From Bacilli bacterium (lineage in GTDB: Bacteria > Bacillota_I > Bacilli_A > RF39 > UBA660), in the NCBI GenBank assembly GCA_017409025.1, contig JAFQTN010000009.1:1-49167 (forward strand): a stretch of DNA of 49,167 nt, written 5' to 3'. Of this stretch, positions 42,616 through 49,167 are shown piece after piece. The notes under the pieces are model-generated. The model saw only the letters and a list, made by a program, of their open reading frames with translations. It was not told where the DNA came from and searched no databases. The translations under genes and the position numbers were made by a program. Within the stretch, counting starts at the first letter, position 1. Each line of letters starts with the position of its first letter.

Positions 42616-44503
42616 AGGACCTAGAGGAAATAAAGGTGCTACGGCAGGACTTCCTAAATTTGATCAGATAGATAAAGGTGTTGTTAAGAGATTACTTAGT
42701 TATATATTTAAAGATTATAAGAAAGAGTTTATTTTAGTTCTTGTATGTATAATATTTAGTAGTGTAGCTAGTGTATCTAGTTCATTATTTTTAGAAATAT
42801 TAATAGATGAATACATAGAACCAATGATTGGCGTTAGTAATCCAATATGGACTGGATTATTAAAAGTAATGGGAATTATGGCTATTATCTATTTAGTGGG
42901 TATAATATCAACTTTCTTTTATAATAGAATAGTTGCTAAGATTAGTCAGGGTGTTTTAAGAAATATTAGAAATGAAATGTTTATGGGAATGCAGAAATTA
43001 CCTATTAAGTATTTTGATACTCATACTTATGGAGAAATAATGAGTTATTATACGAATGATACGGATACTTTAAGAGAAATGATAGGACGTAGTGTACCAC
43101 AATTTATATCATCAGCAATAACTATTATTACAGTATTTTGTGCGATGTTATATACAAGTGTATATTTAACAATAATGACAATATTATTTGTAGTTGTAAT
43201 GTTTATAGTAACTGGCAAAGTTGGTGGTAAGGCATCAAAATATTTTGTAGCTAGACAAAAGTCTTTAGCTGATATTAATGGTTATATTGAAGAGATGATT
43301 AATGGGCAGAAAGTTATTAAAGTATTTACTTATGAAGATAGAGCTAAGGATAGGTTTGATAAATTAAACAATATGCATTGTATGAATGCTACTAGAGCAA
43401 ATCAATTTGCTAATATTTTAGGCCCTATTTTAAATAACATTGGTCATATTCAATATGCTTTTGTAGGATTTATTGGTGGATTGATGGCTTTAAATGGTAT
43501 AGGTGGACTTACACTCGGTGCTATTGCGTCGTTTATAAGTTTAAGTAAGAGTTTTTTATCTCCGATAAGTCAGATAAGTCAACAATTAAATTCAATTATT
43601 ATGGCTTTGGCTGGTGCACAGAGAGTATTTAATTTGATGGATCAAGAACCTGAAGAAGATAATGGTTATGTAACTTTAGTTAATATTGAAAAAGATGGAG
43701 ATGAAATAAAAGAAGTAAGTTATAATACTGGCCTTTGGGCTTGGAAGAAGAATGATGAGTATATAGAACTTAAAGGTAAAATAGATTTCTTGAATGTAGA
43801 TTTTGGTTATGAAGAAGAAAAACAAGTTTTATTTGATATAAGTTTATATGCTAAACCAGGACAGAAGATTGCTTTTGTGGGTGCTACTGGTGCTGGTAAG
43901 ACTACAATTACTAATTTACTTAATAGATTTTATGATATAAAGAGTGGTAGTATTAGTTATGATGGAATAGATATAAAAGATATTAAAAAGAATGATTTAA
44001 GAAGAAGTTTAGGAATGGTACTTCAAGATGTTAATTTATTTACTGGTACTATTAAAGATAATATTAAATATGGTAAGGAAGATGCTACGGATGAGGATGT
44101 AGTTAATGCTTCTAAATTAGCAAATGCGCATGATTTTATAATGAGACTTCCAAATAAGTATGAAACAAACATAGATGGGGATGGAGATAGTTTATCTCAA
44201 GGACAGAAACAATTAATATCAATAGCTAGGGCTGCGATTAATAATCCACCGGTAATGATTTTAGATGAAGCTACATCTTCTATTGATACTAGAACTGAAA
44301 AGATTGTTCAAAATGGTATGGATAAGTTAATGAATGGTAGAACAGTATTAGTTATTGCTCATAGATTATCTACAATTCAGAATTCTAAAGCAATAATGGT
44401 AATGGATCATGGTAAGATAATAGAACGTGGTGAGCATGATTATTTGATAGGACTTAAAGGTGAATACTATCAATTATATACTGGAAAGACAGAATTAGAA
44501 TAA
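42608..44503 (+). CDS. ABC exporter half-transporter B, canonical ATP site
   Basis: A 631-residue partner with a roughly 25-residue Gly/Arg-rich N-terminal extension, six membrane helices, and a nucleotide-binding domain with Walker A GATGAGKTT, Walker B MILDEATSSID and switch histidine VIAHRLST, all canonical. Its signature is LSQGQKQ rather than LSGGQ; this signature completes the degenerate site of the partner, consistent with one dead and one live ATP site. A 50-residue insertion (about 355-395, IEKDGDEIKE to WAWKKNDEYI) precedes the ATPase domain, as in other BmrD-like subunits. Substrate unknown, likely drugs or lipids. Confidence 0.93.
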   Translation: MSRGPRGNKGATAGLPKFDQIDKGVVKRLLSYIFKDYKKEFILVLVCIIFSSVASVSSSLFLEILIDEYIEPMIGVSNPIWTGLLKVMGIMAIIYLVGIISTFFYNRIVAKISQGVLRNIRNEMFMGMQKLPIKYFDTHTYGEIMSYYTNDTDTLREMIGRSVPQFISSAITIITVFCAMLYTSVYLTIMTILFVVVMFIVTGKVGGKASKYFVARQKSLADINGYIEEMINGQKVIKVFTYEDRAKDRFDKLNNMHCMNATRANQFANILGPILNNIGHIQYAFVGFIGGLMALNGIGGLTLGAIASFISLSKSFLSPISQISQQLNSIIMALAGAQRVFNLMDQEPEEDNGYVTLVNIEKDGDEIKEVSYNTGLWAWKKNDEYIELKGKIDFLNVDFGYEEEKQVLFDISLYAKPGQKIAFVGATGAGKTTITNLLNRFYDIKSGSISYDGIDIKDIKKNDLRRSLGMVLQDVNLFTGTIKDNIKYGKEDATDEDVVNASKLANAHDFIMRLPNKYETNIDGDGDSLSQGQKQLISIARAAINNPPVMILDEATSSIDTRTEKIVQNGMDKLMNGRTVLVIAHRLSTIQNSKAIMVMDHGKIIERGEHDYLIGLKGEYYQLYTGKTELE

Positions 44504-44536
44504 TATGATTTGAGAAAATCATATTATTTTTCTTTT
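44502..44536 (+). terminator. Terminator of the ABC exporter operon
   Basis: AATATGATTT (44502-44511) and AAATCATATT (44516-44525) over GAGA, with a T-rich tail. Confidence 0.88.
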
Positions 44537-44591
44537 AAAAATAAATAAAATGTAGTAAAATTAGATTAGAGAATTAAAAGGATGTGAAAAA

Positions 44592-45206
44592 ATGGTAGTG
44601 AAAGAAGTTATTAAGGAAATGTTACCTAGTATGTGGCCATTAATAGTATTTGTTAGTGTAGTGGCAATATCTTTAAGAATAGCGTTTTTAAAGGGAAGTA
44701 GAAAATTTGTATTACATAAAGAACTGATGGCATTAGTATTTATAATATATATATTATGTTTATATTATGTAGTTACTAGTCAAGATATAAATTATGGAGG
44801 AATAAATTTAATTCCATTTAAAGAAATGTTTAGGTATGATATTGGTAGTTATAAATTTATGAAAAATATTATAGGCAATATTTTGTTATTTGTACCTTAT
44901 GGATTTTTTAGTTCATATTATTTAAATAATAGGAAAATAGGTACTAATGTATTACTGTGTTTAATAGCCACTTTTTGTATTGAATCCATTCAATATTATA
45001 TTGGTAGAGTATTTGATATAGATGATATTATGTTAAATGTTTTAGGTGGTTTTATAGGGTGTTTATTATATGTTGCTTTAACTGCTATTAAAGGTAAGTT
45101 ACCTAGATTTATGAAAAGTGATGGGTTTTTAAATTTCTTATTTATATTAATAATTATATTAGGAATAATATTTGGTTTTAATATAAATATATTTAGTTAT
45201 ATTTAG
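44592..45206 (+). CDS. VanZ-like family membrane protein
   Basis: A 204-residue membrane protein with five to six hydrophobic segments. The core INLIPFKEMFRY, NIIGNILLFVPYGFF and the later IESIQYYIGRVFDIDDIMLNVLGGFIG are the VanZ-like signature. VanZ confers low-level teicoplanin resistance in enterococci, but most homologues, presumably including this one, have unknown envelope functions. It starts the ybeY-cdd-era-recO gene string, 9 nt before ybeY. Confidence 0.85.
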   Translation: MVVKEVIKEMLPSMWPLIVFVSVVAISLRIAFLKGSRKFVLHKELMALVFIIYILCLYYVVTSQDINYGGINLIPFKEMFRYDIGSYKFMKNIIGNILLFVPYGFFSSYYLNNRKIGTNVLLCLIATFCIESIQYYIGRVFDIDDIMLNVLGGFIGCLLYVALTAIKGKLPRFMKSDGFLNFLFILIIILGIIFGFNINIFSYI

Positions 45207-45214
45207 GAGGGTTT

Positions 45215-45655
45215 ATGTTTGAAATTATAAATGATACGGACAGAGAAGTATTAGAATTAGATATATTAAATGATTATGTTAAATATTTAGTTAAAAAGTT
45301 AGAACTAGAGAAATGTGAATTTAATATTATTATTGTTGATAATGAAAAGATACATGAGATAAATAAGCAATATAGAAATATAGATAGGGAAACTGATGTT
45401 ATATCTTTTGCGTTAGAAGATAATATGGATATTAAGTATGAAGATTTTAGATTACTAGGAGATATTTATATTTCAATTGATAAGTGTTATGGACAAGCTT
45501 TAGAATATGGTCATTCTAGAATGAGAGAGATTTGTTTTTTAGCTACGCATGGAATATTACATTTACTTGGTTATGATCATATAGAAGAAAGTGACGAAAA
45601 AGAAATGTTTGGTTTACAAGATGAGTTATTAGATGACTATGATATAAAAAGATAA
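45215..45655 (+). CDS. ybeY: Endoribonuclease YbeY
   Basis: A 146-residue single-strand RNase involved in 16S rRNA 3'-end maturation and ribosome quality control. The metal-binding motif HGILHLLGYDH (three His) and DTDVISFAL, here ETDVISFALE, with LGDIYIS are diagnostic. The SD TTAGGAGGG overlaps the end of the VanZ-like gene. The ybeY-cdd-era order is conserved in Bacillota. Confidence 0.95.
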   Translation: MFEIINDTDREVLELDILNDYVKYLVKKLELEKCEFNIIIVDNEKIHEINKQYRNIDRETDVISFALEDNMDIKYEDFRLLGDIYISIDKCYGQALEYGHSRMREICFLATHGILHLLGYDHIEESDEKEMFGLQDELLDDYDIKR

Positions 45656-45666
45656 AAGGTGATAAA

Positions 45667-46050
45667 ATGAGAGAAGAATTGATTAAATTATTAGATAAAG
45701 CATATGCTCCATATTCTAATTTTCATGTAGCTTGTATAATAGAAATGATGGATGGTAAATATATTCCTGGTGTTAATGTTGAGAATGCTTCTTATGGTGG
45801 TGCAATATGTGCTGAGAGAAATGCGATTACAACAGCGGTAGCAATGGGATATAAAAGAGGGGATTTTAAGAAAATATATGTTATGGTTAGTGGTGATAAA
45901 TTATCAACACCATGTTTTATATGTAGACAAGTTATAACAGAATTTTTTGATAAGGATAGTGAAATAGTACTTATGGGTAAGGTTGGAGATAGTAAGACTT
46001 ATAAAGTAAGCGAAATGTGTCCATATCCATTTGATAGTGAAGATTTGTAG
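45667..46050 (+). CDS. cdd: Cytidine deaminase
   Basis: A 127-residue zinc enzyme converting cytidine/deoxycytidine to uridine forms. Zinc ligands and the catalytic Glu are visible in CAERNAI, with the Cys pair in TPCFICRQ; APYSNFHVA and NVENASYGGAICAE complete the substrate site. SD AAAGGTGATAAA. Confidence 0.94.
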   Translation: MREELIKLLDKAYAPYSNFHVACIIEMMDGKYIPGVNVENASYGGAICAERNAITTAVAMGYKRGDFKKIYVMVSGDKLSTPCFICRQVITEFFDKDSEIVLMGKVGDSKTYKVSEMCPYPFDSEDL

Positions 46051-46074
46051 TTTTGGTTAGAAGGAGATGAAAAT

Positions 46075-46974
46075 ATGAAGAGTGGTTTTATAGGTTTAGT
46101 GGGAAGACCTAATGTTGGGAAAAGTACTTTACTTAATGCTATTATGGGAAGAAAATTAGCTATTACATCAAACAAACCTCAGACAACAAGAAATTTAATT
46201 CAAGGCATTTATAATGATGATGATAGTCAAATGGTTTTTGTAGATACTCCTGGTATTCATAAACCTAAAAATAAGTTGGGTAAAATTCTTAATAAACAAA
46301 CTTATTTAACTTTTAATGATGTAGATATAATTTTATTTTTAGTAGATATTACTGAGAAACTCGGTAAAGGAGATATGTTTGTAATAGATTTACTTAAAAA
46401 TGTAAAGGTTCCTGTTATATTGGTTATTAATAAAATTGATAAATTACCTAGATTAGAAATATTAAAGAAAATTGAAGAATATAAGGATTTATATAATTTT
46501 GATGAAATAATACCAATATCTGCACATAAAGGAGACAATGTAGATAGATTGGTTAATGTACTTAAAAGTAAACTTACTGATAGTATAAAATATTATGATG
46601 AAGATACTTGGACTAATGTATCTACTAGATTTTTGATATCTGAATTAATTAGAGAAAAGATATTAGAATTAACTGATGAAGAGGTTCCTCATAGTGTTAG
46701 TGTTGTAGTAGATCAAATTGAATATAATAACAATGCTGCCAATATAAATGCTACGATAATAGTTGATAGGGAAAATTTAAAGAAGATATTAGTAGGAAAA
46801 AATGGTAGTATGATAAAAGAGATTGGTATTAGAGCGAGAAAAGATATTGAACCATTAATAGGAAGAAATGTTTATTTAGAATTATTTGTAAAAGTAATAC
46901 CAAAATGGAGAGATAGAGAAAAATTCTTAAATGAAATTGGATTTAGAGAATTTAATTTTGAAAAAGATGTTTAA
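46075..46974 (+). CDS. era: GTPase Era
   Basis: A 299-residue GTPase in 30S assembly. G1 GRPNVGKST, G3 DTPGIHKPK, and G4 NKID are present; the C-terminal KH domain has IIVDRENLKKILVGKNGSMIKEIG. The SD AGAAGGAGATG. Together with yqzL and recO it forms the usual Bacillota cluster. Confidence 0.96.
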   Translation: MKSGFIGLVGRPNVGKSTLLNAIMGRKLAITSNKPQTTRNLIQGIYNDDDSQMVFVDTPGIHKPKNKLGKILNKQTYLTFNDVDIILFLVDITEKLGKGDMFVIDLLKNVKVPVILVINKIDKLPRLEILKKIEEYKDLYNFDEIIPISAHKGDNVDRLVNVLKSKLTDSIKYYDEDTWTNVSTRFLISELIREKILELTDEEVPHSVSVVVDQIEYNNNAANINATIIVDRENLKKILVGKNGSMIKEIGIRARKDIEPLIGRNVYLELFVKVIPKWRDREKFLNEIGFREFNFEKDV

Positions 46975-47014
46975 AAAAATAAATTTATTACCATAATTAT
47001 ATTAGGTGATAAAT

Positions 47015-47107
47015 ATGACAAGAAAAGAATATTGGGAATTATTTAAAGAAACTGGTAAGATTGAATATTATTTAGCATATAAAAAACTTACTGAAGAAGA
47101 TGATTAG
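47015..47107 (+). CDS. yqzL: YqzL-like mini-protein between era and recO
   Basis: A 30-codon gene, MTRKEYWELFKETGKIEYY then LAYKKLTEEDD. It has an excellent SD (TTAGGTGATAAAT) and sits exactly where Bacillus yqzL lies, between era and recO. The W..F..TG.IE.YL.YK.L pattern matches the start of YqzL, but the roughly 17-residue C-terminal extension found in Bacillus is missing. Function unknown in the family. recO starts 3 nt after its stop. Confidence 0.8.
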   Translation: MTRKEYWELFKETGKIEYYLAYKKLTEEDD

Positions 47108-47109
47108 GA

Positions 47110-47841
47110 ATGATAAAAAAAATAGAAGGTATTATAGTAAGTGAAGTAGATTATAAAGAAAGTAGTAAGATAATTAATATATTTACTCCTACGGATGGTG
47201 TTATGGGAATAGTTGCTCGTGGTACTAAAAAAGTTAAGAGTAATTTATCTGGTGTTACTTCAAAACTGACATATGGTTATTTTCATGTTAATTATAAAGA
47301 TAATGGATTATCTACATTAATTGAAGTAGATATATTAGATGGATTTAAGAAAATAAGAAAAAATATAGATCTTATTAGTTATGCTAGTTATTTATTGGAA
47401 CTATGTAGTATGGTATATAAACATGATAGTAATCCAGATATATATAATTTACTTATATCTAGTTTAAAGAAGATTGAAGAAGGATATGACTATGAAGTTA
47501 TTACTAATATATTAGAACTTAAATTGCTGGAATATCTTGGTATTAAACCAGTAATTGATGGTTGTGTTAATTGTGGTAGTAAAGTAGATATAGTTACAAT
47601 TTCAAGTTATAAGGGAGGATACTTGTGCAAAAATTGTGCACATGACGAAGTGATTGTTAATATTAAAACAATAAAATTACTTAGAATGTTTTATTATGTT
47701 GATATTAATAAAATTAGTAAGTTAGATGTATCAGATAATATAAAGAAAGAACTTAATAGATTTATAGATGATTATTATGACAGGTATTCTGGACTTTATT
47801 TAAAAAGTAAGATATTTTTAAAGAATTTACAAAATATTTAA
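47110..47841 (+). CDS. recO: DNA repair protein RecO
   Basis: A 243-residue recombination mediator that helps load RecA with RecR. The N-terminal OB fold (EGIIVSEVDYKESSKIINIFT, GVARGTKK-type segment) and the zinc finger (CVNCG at about 155, CKNC at about 178) are clear, as is the C-terminal helical region. No dedicated SD other than GAAGATGATTAGGA; probably coupled to yqzL. Confidence 0.93.
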   Translation: MIKKIEGIIVSEVDYKESSKIINIFTPTDGVMGIVARGTKKVKSNLSGVTSKLTYGYFHVNYKDNGLSTLIEVDILDGFKKIRKNIDLISYASYLLELCSMVYKHDSNPDIYNLLISSLKKIEEGYDYEVITNILELKLLEYLGIKPVIDGCVNCGSKVDIVTISSYKGGYLCKNCAHDEVIVNIKTIKLLRMFYYVDINKISKLDVSDNIKKELNRFIDDYYDRYSGLYLKSKIFLKNLQNI

Positions 47842-47844
47842 TAA

Positions 47845-47870
47845 AACTATAATTTAGTTATATTTTATTT
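47845..47870 (+). terminator. Weak terminator after recO
   Basis: AACTA/TAGTT (47845-47849, 47855-47859) followed by a T-rich stretch. The stem is short and AT-rich. Confidence 0.4.
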
Positions 47871-47918
47871 TGAAAAATTTTTTTTTGTTAATTTTTTCTT
47901 TATATATTTTATATAATT

Positions 47919-47927
47919 TGATATAAT
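47919..47927 (+). promoter_or_regulatory. Extended -10 promoter of the unrecognised gene
   Basis: TGATATAAT: TATAAT at 47922-47927 with TGA before it. Confidence 0.5.
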
Positions 47928-47946
47928 ATTGGGCACGAGGTGTGTT

Positions 47947-48645
47947 ATGGAAAGAAAAAAGGTTACGGTTTTAGAAATTATATATGGATTATTACTTAAG
48001 TTTGGAAAAGTGAATGAACTTGATGTAAACGTATTAGTTCAAAAACTTAAAAAGAAATTTGATGTAGAGGTTGATTTAAAAAATAAACATTATTTTGTTA
48101 CTCAAGACGGTTTTATTATTTTAAATCCTACTGCTATTGATTCAATGTTAAAACAAATCAACAATAGGAAATTAGAAAATAATCAAAATGTTATAGTTAA
48201 GTCTTATTTAGATAATTTATCTTTGACCGAATTAGTATTAAGAAAAATAAAATTATGTGGATGGACTTCGATTGAAAAAGATGATGTATTGAATAATTTT
48301 GACATTTCTCAAATAATTGAATTGAAGAGATTAATAAAAAATGGTTATTTAATTGTTTATTGGGAACCTGAAGATATTTATGATGATTTTCTTGCTGTTA
48401 AATTAACTCAAAAAGGTGAAGTAGAATTATTTTTGATAGATAATAGTAGGAAAATAGATGCATTTTTTCAAAATTTAGGAATAAAATGTAATAATAGCAA
48501 GACTAAAATTGATTTTTTGATGACTCAGGATTTAAGTTTAGCTACTAAAGATATTTTGAATGTTGACAATTTTATATCTTTTTGTAGAGATTATGATAGA
48601 CCTTATCCGAGTGGGCATAAATTAAAAAGGTCACCAAGAAGTTAA
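47947..48645 (+). CDS. Unrecognised cytoplasmic protein
   Basis: A 232-residue soluble protein, no membrane helix, one conserved-looking Trp-rich stretch (LIVYWEPEDIYDDF) and a basic C-terminal tail ending in KLKRSPRS. The N-terminus (VLEIIYGLLLKFGKVNELDVNVLVQKLKKKF) looks helical and could be a winged-helix-like fold, but I cannot name a family. The SD CGAGGTGTGTT is good. It is the last gene before the tRNA cluster. Confidence 0.6.
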   Translation: MERKKVTVLEIIYGLLLKFGKVNELDVNVLVQKLKKKFDVEVDLKNKHYFVTQDGFIILNPTAIDSMLKQINNRKLENNQNVIVKSYLDNLSLTELVLRKIKLCGWTSIEKDDVLNNFDISQIIELKRLIKNGYLIVYWEPEDIYDDFLAVKLTQKGEVELFLIDNSRKIDAFFQNLGIKCNNSKTKIDFLMTQDLSLATKDILNVDNFISFCRDYDRPYPSGHKLKRSPRS

Positions 48646-48714
48646 GATAAAGGAAGAAAATTTGATATTATTATTTAATAAAGTATAAAAAAATCATTTT
48701 TTTATAAAAAAAGG

Positions 48715-48743
48715 TTGATAATTTAATTTTTTTGTTATATAAT
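48715..48743 (+). promoter_or_regulatory. Promoter of the tRNA cluster
   Basis: TTGATA (48715-48720), 17-bp spacer, TATAAT (48738-48743). Strong match, 35 nt before tRNA-Leu. Confidence 0.85.
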
Positions 48744-48771
48744 TGACTAGTCAACACAAAAATTGACTAGT
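48741..48771 (+). repeat. Palindrome and 20-bp-spaced direct repeat just after the tRNA promoter
   Basis: TTGACTAGTCAA (48743-48754) is a 12-bp perfect palindrome that begins at the last base of the -10. AATTGACTAGT occurs at 48741-48751 and again at 48761-48771, exactly 20 bp apart. It covers the predicted transcription start and looks like a binding site for a dimeric regulator, or a repeated processing site in the leader. Confidence 0.5.
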
Positions 48772-48778
48772 ATTTAAT

Positions 48779-48864
48779 GCCTGAGTGGCGGAATAGGTAG
48801 ACGCACAGGACTTAAAATCCTGCGAGATTTAACCCTCGTGTCGGTTCAAGTCCGACCTTAGGCA
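48779..48864 (+). tRNA. tRNA-Leu(UAA)
   Basis: Class II tRNA with a long variable arm. Acceptor GCCTGAG/CTTAGGC; anticodon stem CAGGA/TCCTG with loop CTTAAAA, anticodon TAA. CCA is encoded at 48865-48867. Confidence 0.97.
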
Positions 48865-48872
48865 CCATTAAT

Positions 48873-48962
48873 GGAGGAATACCCAAGTCTGGTTGAAGGG
48901 ACCGGTCTTGAAAACCGGGAGGTCGTGAGAGCGGCGCAGGGGTTCGAATCCCTTTTCCTCCG
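48873..48962 (+). tRNA. tRNA-Ser(UGA)
   Basis: Class II tRNA. Acceptor GGAGGAA/TTCCTCC, discriminator G; anticodon stem CCGGT/ACCGG with loop CTTGAAA, anticodon TGA; long variable arm. CCA encoded at 48963-48965. Confidence 0.97.
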
Positions 48963-48977
48963 CCATTTGTATAATAT

Positions 48978-49051
48978 CGCGGGATGGAGCAGCTCGGTAG
49001 CTCGCTGGGCTCATAACCCAGAGGTCGTTGGTTCAAATCCATCTCCCGCAA
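48978..49051 (+). tRNA. Initiator tRNA-fMet(CAU)
   Basis: Anticodon stem CTGGG/CCCAG with loop CTCATAA. The unpaired C1-A72 end of the acceptor stem (CGCGGGA/TCCCGCA) and three G-C pairs at the base of the anticodon stem mark the initiator rather than elongator tRNA-Met. CCA encoded at 49052-49054. Confidence 0.96.
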
Positions 49052-49055
49052 CCAT

Positions 49056-49129
49056 GGTTCCGTAGTGTAGCGGTCTATCACGTCTGCCTGTCACGCAGAA
49101 GATCGCGGGTTCAAATCCCGTCGGAACCG
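49056..49129 (+). tRNA. tRNA-Asp(GUC)
   Basis: Acceptor GGTTCCG/CGGAACC, discriminator G; anticodon stem TCTGC/GCAGA with loop CTGTCAC, anticodon GTC. CCA encoded at 49130-49132. Confidence 0.97.
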
Positions 49130-49136
49130 CCATTTT

Positions 49137-49167
49137 GGCTTCATAGCTCAGTTGGTAGAGCAGAGGA
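49137..49167 (+). tRNA. Partial tRNA, cut by the window edge (probably Phe)
   Basis: The 5' half of a tRNA: acceptor strand GGCTTCA, D-arm TAGCTCAGTTGGTAGAGCA, start of the anticodon stem AGAGGA. The anticodon is beyond the window. The sequence resembles tRNA-Phe starts in Bacillota, but the identity is inferred only. Confidence 0.75.

Noticed and set aside
48812..49081. Minus- and plus-strand frames across the tRNA cluster
   Set aside because: They read through four certain tRNA genes.

Overview
The window is from a low-GC, AT-rich, anaerobic Bacillota-type bacterium. The gene content and divergent protein sequences resemble the RF39/Mollicutes-like, Erysipelotrichia-like side of Bacilli (inference; no 16S gene is present). 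Supporting signs are GatCAB, TTGACA/TATAAT promoters often with an extended -10 (TATGn or TGn), SD sequences of the AGGTGAT type, and dense plus-strand operons separated by intrinsic terminators. TGA is used as a stop (for example at 28548-28550) and Trp is TGG, so the genetic code is standard. Rubrerythrin, an [FeFe]-hydrogenase-like protein and a 4Fe-4S ferredoxin indicate anaerobic, fermentative physiology.

Layout: (1) 213-4929 is a compact Tad-type secretion/pilus operon (two TadE-like pseudopilins, TadZ/CpaE, TadA/CpaF, a small membrane protein, TadB, TadC). (2) 5032-7471 holds yebC, a small acidic protein, a YunB-like protein on an apparently leaderless message, and a ZIP metal transporter on the minus strand. 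(3) 7621-11559 holds a BRO-family antirepressor gene broken by an in-frame stop, a nucleoside phosphorylase-like gene and a fused ABC ATPase-permease; the first and last share a 19-bp element at the predicted transcript 5' end. (4) 11600-15993 is the str operon (rpsL, rpsG, fusA) plus tuf. (5) 16107-20864 holds YgjV-like, an ADP-ribosyltransferase-fold protein next to a YugP-like membrane protein that has lost its HExxH, a D,D-carboxypeptidase, DUF378 and a lipoprotein. (6) 20970-24108 is gatCAB. (7) About 24152-24715 is a large structured non-coding RNA with a consensus promoter, directly upstream of a gene whose product looks like OapA; I read this pair as OLE RNA and its membrane partner. 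(8) 25392-28078 is a two-gene surface-protein unit. (9) 28155-36160 holds a YpmB-position protein, dnaD, nth, ferredoxin, a tail-anchored protein, parC, rubrerythrin, a decayed short gene, the hydrogenase and an orphan pseudopilin. (10) 36262-44503 holds nusB-xseA-xseB, an odd tRNA-Thr, a basic 73-aa protein, the dTMP operon thyA-dfrA-tmk and a heterodimeric ABC exporter. (11) 44592-48645 holds VanZ-like, ybeY, cdd, era, a 30-codon yqzL, recO and an unrecognised gene. (12) From 48779 to the window edge is a tRNA cluster: Leu(UAA), Ser(UGA), initiator Met(CAU), Asp(GUC) and a truncated tRNA.

Most of the window is ordinary housekeeping. The parts most worth attention are the OLE-like RNA/OapA pair, the ADP-ribosyltransferase/dead-protease pair, the shared promoter element at 7550 and 9355, the palindromic repeat at the tRNA promoter, the unusual tRNA-Thr, and the loss of the conserved proline in ribosomal protein S12.
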